Shown piece by piece: positions 7,213-8,646 of a stretch of 8,646 nt of DNA (positions are counted from its first letter, which is position 1; each line of letters starts with the position of its first letter). The position numbers and the translations under genes were made by a program. The stretch is from positions 1-8,646 of the forward strand of contig VHDG01000128.1 of the NCBI GenBank assembly GCA_016871475.1. Direction: 5' to 3'. A model generated the notes under the pieces. That model was not told the origin of the DNA. It saw nothing but the letters and a program-made list of their open reading frames with translations, and ran no database searches. The DNA is from Verrucomicrobiota bacterium. Lineage in GTDB: Bacteria; Verrucomicrobiota; Verrucomicrobiia; Limisphaerales; UBA11320.

Positions 7213-7438
7213 AATTTGGGTTTGGACTGTCGAGACTATGCATCATGAATGATGCCGAAAGCAACCTTGAATATACATATATGTCTCTTGGTGCCTCCTG
7301 TGCGCATCTCACATTTTCCCAGGCCGATCGCCTTCGTGATCCTCTAGGCCTGGAAACCCGTTGCCCATCGGATATCTCCAATCCGTTCAGACGCTTGTGC
7401 TGATGCAGCTTAATTCATACTGTCCCCCGCATCCGTCG
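7213..7438. other. Divergent intergenic region
   Basis: These 226 bases lie between the 5' ends of the secreted-protein gene and the M20 gene. Both promoters should be here. The part near 7269-7285 is clearly more AT-rich than its surroundings. No small gene or RNA was recognised; the inverted repeat at 7240-7255 is the main visible element. Confidence 0.6.
7240..7255. promoter_or_regulatory. 16-bp inverted repeat in a divergent intergenic region, candidate operator
   Basis: GCATCAT (7240-7246) and ATGATGC (7249-7255) are exact reverse complements around GA. The site lies between two divergent genes, 28 bases upstream of the minus-strand ATG at 7212, where a dimeric regulator could act on one or both. 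A second perfect palindrome, ACATATATGT at 7275-7284, lies in an AT-rich patch nearby that could be part of a promoter. A poor -35/-10 pair can be drawn on the minus strand (TTGCTT, 18 bases, CATAGT) that would span this repeat. No regulator gene is present in the window. Confidence 0.4.
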
Positions 7439-8569
7439 ATGCCCGCAGTCAAACAGTTGCTCCGCGACCTGATCGCCCTGCCCAGTGTGAACCCCGCGTT
7501 CACACACCGGGATGATCCGTGCTCAGGTGAATCACGGGTCGCCAGCTACCTCGCTAAGCTCTGTGGTAAGGAAGGTATTTCCTTCCGGATGCACGAAGCC
7601 CTCCCCGGCCGGTCCAACCTCATCGCGTCATTGGCTCCGAAAAGCCGTCGCAAGCGCACCGTCCTGCTGGCGCCCCACCTCGACACCGTCAGCGTCTCGG
7701 ACCCAGGCCAGCTGATCCCAAGATCGAGAGGCGGAAGAATCCATGGGCGCGGAGCCTGCGACACCAAGGGATCAGTGGCAGCCATGTTCACGGCGTTCCT
7801 GGCCATGGCTCGAGGATCGCGACGTCCAGCAAACACTGAGATCGTGTTCGCGGGCCTGGTGGATGAGGAAAACGGCCAGGCAGGCTCTCGAAGTCTCGTA
7901 AAGTCAGGGTTCCAGGCGGATCTCGCCCTGGTGGGTGAGCCCACGTTGTTGCGAGCTGTGACGGCTCATAAGGGGGATCTTTGGCTCAAGATCCGGACTC
8001 AAGGGCGGGCAGCCCATAGTTCCCAACCCCAGCACGGTGACAACGCCATTGCCCGCATGGCGCGTGTTGTCTCGATGCTCGAGGGGCTCTATGCGAAGTC
8101 GCTTCGCAAGCACCGGCACCCGCTGCTCGGTTGCGCCACCGTGAACGTGGGAATGATCCAGGGCGGCAAACAACCCAATATCGTCCCGGATGCCTGCGAG
8201 ATCGCGGTGGATCGCCGCACGCTGCCCGGCGAAACGGATGCCCGGGTGATGCGGGAGATCTCGAGGCTGCTCCGCACGAATGGATGCCAGGTGCAGATGG
8301 AGGATTGGAAAGGAGCGCCGTCGCTGGCGATGGAGACGGATCCCACTTTGCCCGATGTCCGGCGATTGATGAAGCTGACGAACCAGCGGATGGCAATGGG
8401 TGTTCATTACTTCAGCGACGCGGGAGTATTGGCGGCTGGAGGCGTTCCGTCGGTAGTGATCGGCCCGGGGGATATTGCGCAAGCTCACACGGTGGACGAA
8501 TGGATTGAACTGGAACAGCTGGAAACCGGCGCACGGCTCTTTGGACGGTTCCTGGAGGGGTTGGAGTGA
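7439..8569 (+). CDS. M20 family zinc peptidase/deacylase (ArgE/DapE/CPG2-like)
   Basis: A 376-residue protein from ATG 7439, chosen because MPAVKQLLRDLIALPSVNP is a normal start for the family. An in-frame ATG at 7403 would add 12 residues and a TTG at 7361 a further 14; none has a clear Shine-Dalgarno. M20 enzymes use two zinc ions to cut amide bonds of peptides or N-acyl amino acids, usually in the cytosol, and no signal peptide is seen. The active-site set is complete: His80 and Asp82 (APHLDTV), bridging Asp108 (GACDTKG), general base Glu143 and ligand Glu144 (DEE), Glu167 (GEPT) and His350 (QAHTVDEW). Residues about 174-285 are the dimerisation or lid domain (GRAAHSSQPQHGDNAI, NVGMIQGGKQPNIVPD). 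Length fits ArgE, DapE and carboxypeptidase G2 alike, and no biosynthetic neighbours decide between them, so the substrate is left open. The stop overlaps the next gene's start. Confidence 0.9.
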   Translation: MPAVKQLLRDLIALPSVNPAFTHRDDPCSGESRVASYLAKLCGKEGISFRMHEALPGRSNLIASLAPKSRRKRTVLLAPHLDTVSVSDPGQLIPRSRGGRIHGRGACDTKGSVAAMFTAFLAMARGSRRPANTEIVFAGLVDEENGQAGSRSLVKSGFQADLALVGEPTLLRAVTAHKGDLWLKIRTQGRAAHSSQPQHGDNAIARMARVVSMLEGLYAKSLRKHRHPLLGCATVNVGMIQGGKQPNIVPDACEIAVDRRTLPGETDARVMREISRLLRTNGCQVQMEDWKGAPSLAMETDPTLPDVRRLMKLTNQRMAMGVHYFSDAGVLAAGGVPSVVIGPGDIAQAHTVDEWIELEQLETGARLFGRFLEGLE

Positions 8570-8646
8570 TGGGCAACGAGTTTGTCCGTCAAGGTTTGCT
8601 GGTCTTGGTAGCGAGTCACACAGGCAATCTCTGCCTGATGATCATG
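8569..8646 (+). CDS. Start of a downstream gene, probably a membrane protein (truncated by window end)
   Basis: An ATG at 8569 overlaps the M20 stop codon (TGATG) and stays open for 26 codons to the window end: MGNEFVRQGLLVLVASHTGN followed by LCLMIM. GGAGGGG at 8554-8560, 8 bases before the ATG, is a good Shine-Dalgarno and the clearest one in the window. The overlap and ribosome site support translational coupling in an operon with the M20 gene. The hydrophobic run (LLVLVA, LCLMIM) after a short polar start suggests a first membrane segment, and the style recalls the N-terminus of polysaccharide-flippase-like proteins, but 26 residues are too few to assign a family. Confidence 0.5.
   Translation, partial: MGNEFVRQGLLVLVASHTGNLCLMIM

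Noticed and set aside
7904..8488. A 194-codon minus-strand open frame opposite the M20 gene
   Set aside because: It is antisense to the conserved lid domain and metal-binding end of the M20 enzyme, with no domain of its own.
1..8646. Mobile element, CRISPR array or defence system
   Set aside because: No transposase, integrase, terminal inverted repeat, regularly spaced short repeat or known defence domain was seen. The repeats present are protein-level modules inside one gene.

Overview
The window is GC-rich, gene-dense bacterial chromosome and most resembles the phylum Verrucomicrobiota. This is an inference from protein style. One secreted protein alternates jelly-roll-like and Ig-like modules and ends in a 'FYRL' C-terminal domain of the kind common in verrucomicrobial exported proteins. 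A trypsin-like protease is fused to a LamG/DUF1080-like domain and a SirB1-type domain. Most genes also lack a clear Shine-Dalgarno sequence. I saw no rRNA, tRNA, CRISPR array, insertion sequence or phage gene.

Layout. 1-381 (+) is the 3' end of a leucyl aminopeptidase (M17) gene. 386-2626 (-) encodes an exported multidomain trypsin-like serine protease that converges on it with a 4-bp gap. 2803-4605 (+) is glnS, glutaminyl-tRNA synthetase, transcribed divergently from the protease gene. Two hairpin-forming inverted repeats lie between them. 4606-4833 is non-coding space between convergent genes. 4834-7212 (-) encodes a 792-residue secreted protein made of three copies of a jelly-roll-like module alternating with two Ig-like modules. 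7213-7438 is a divergent intergenic region with a 16-bp inverted repeat and an AT-rich palindrome. 7439-8569 (+) encodes an M20 zinc peptidase/deacylase of the ArgE/DapE/CPG2 type. Its stop codon overlaps the ATG of the next gene, which the window end truncates after 26 codons and which looks like the start of a membrane protein.

The genes do not form one pathway. Two cytosolic hydrolases (M17 and M20) and one translation enzyme are housekeeping in nature. The two minus-strand genes encode exported proteins that probably act in the envelope or outside the cell. The only likely operon link is the M20 gene with the truncated downstream gene. I did not find a convincing new defence, mobile or biosynthetic system. 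The most unusual items are the four-part protease fusion and the triplicated-module surface protein.
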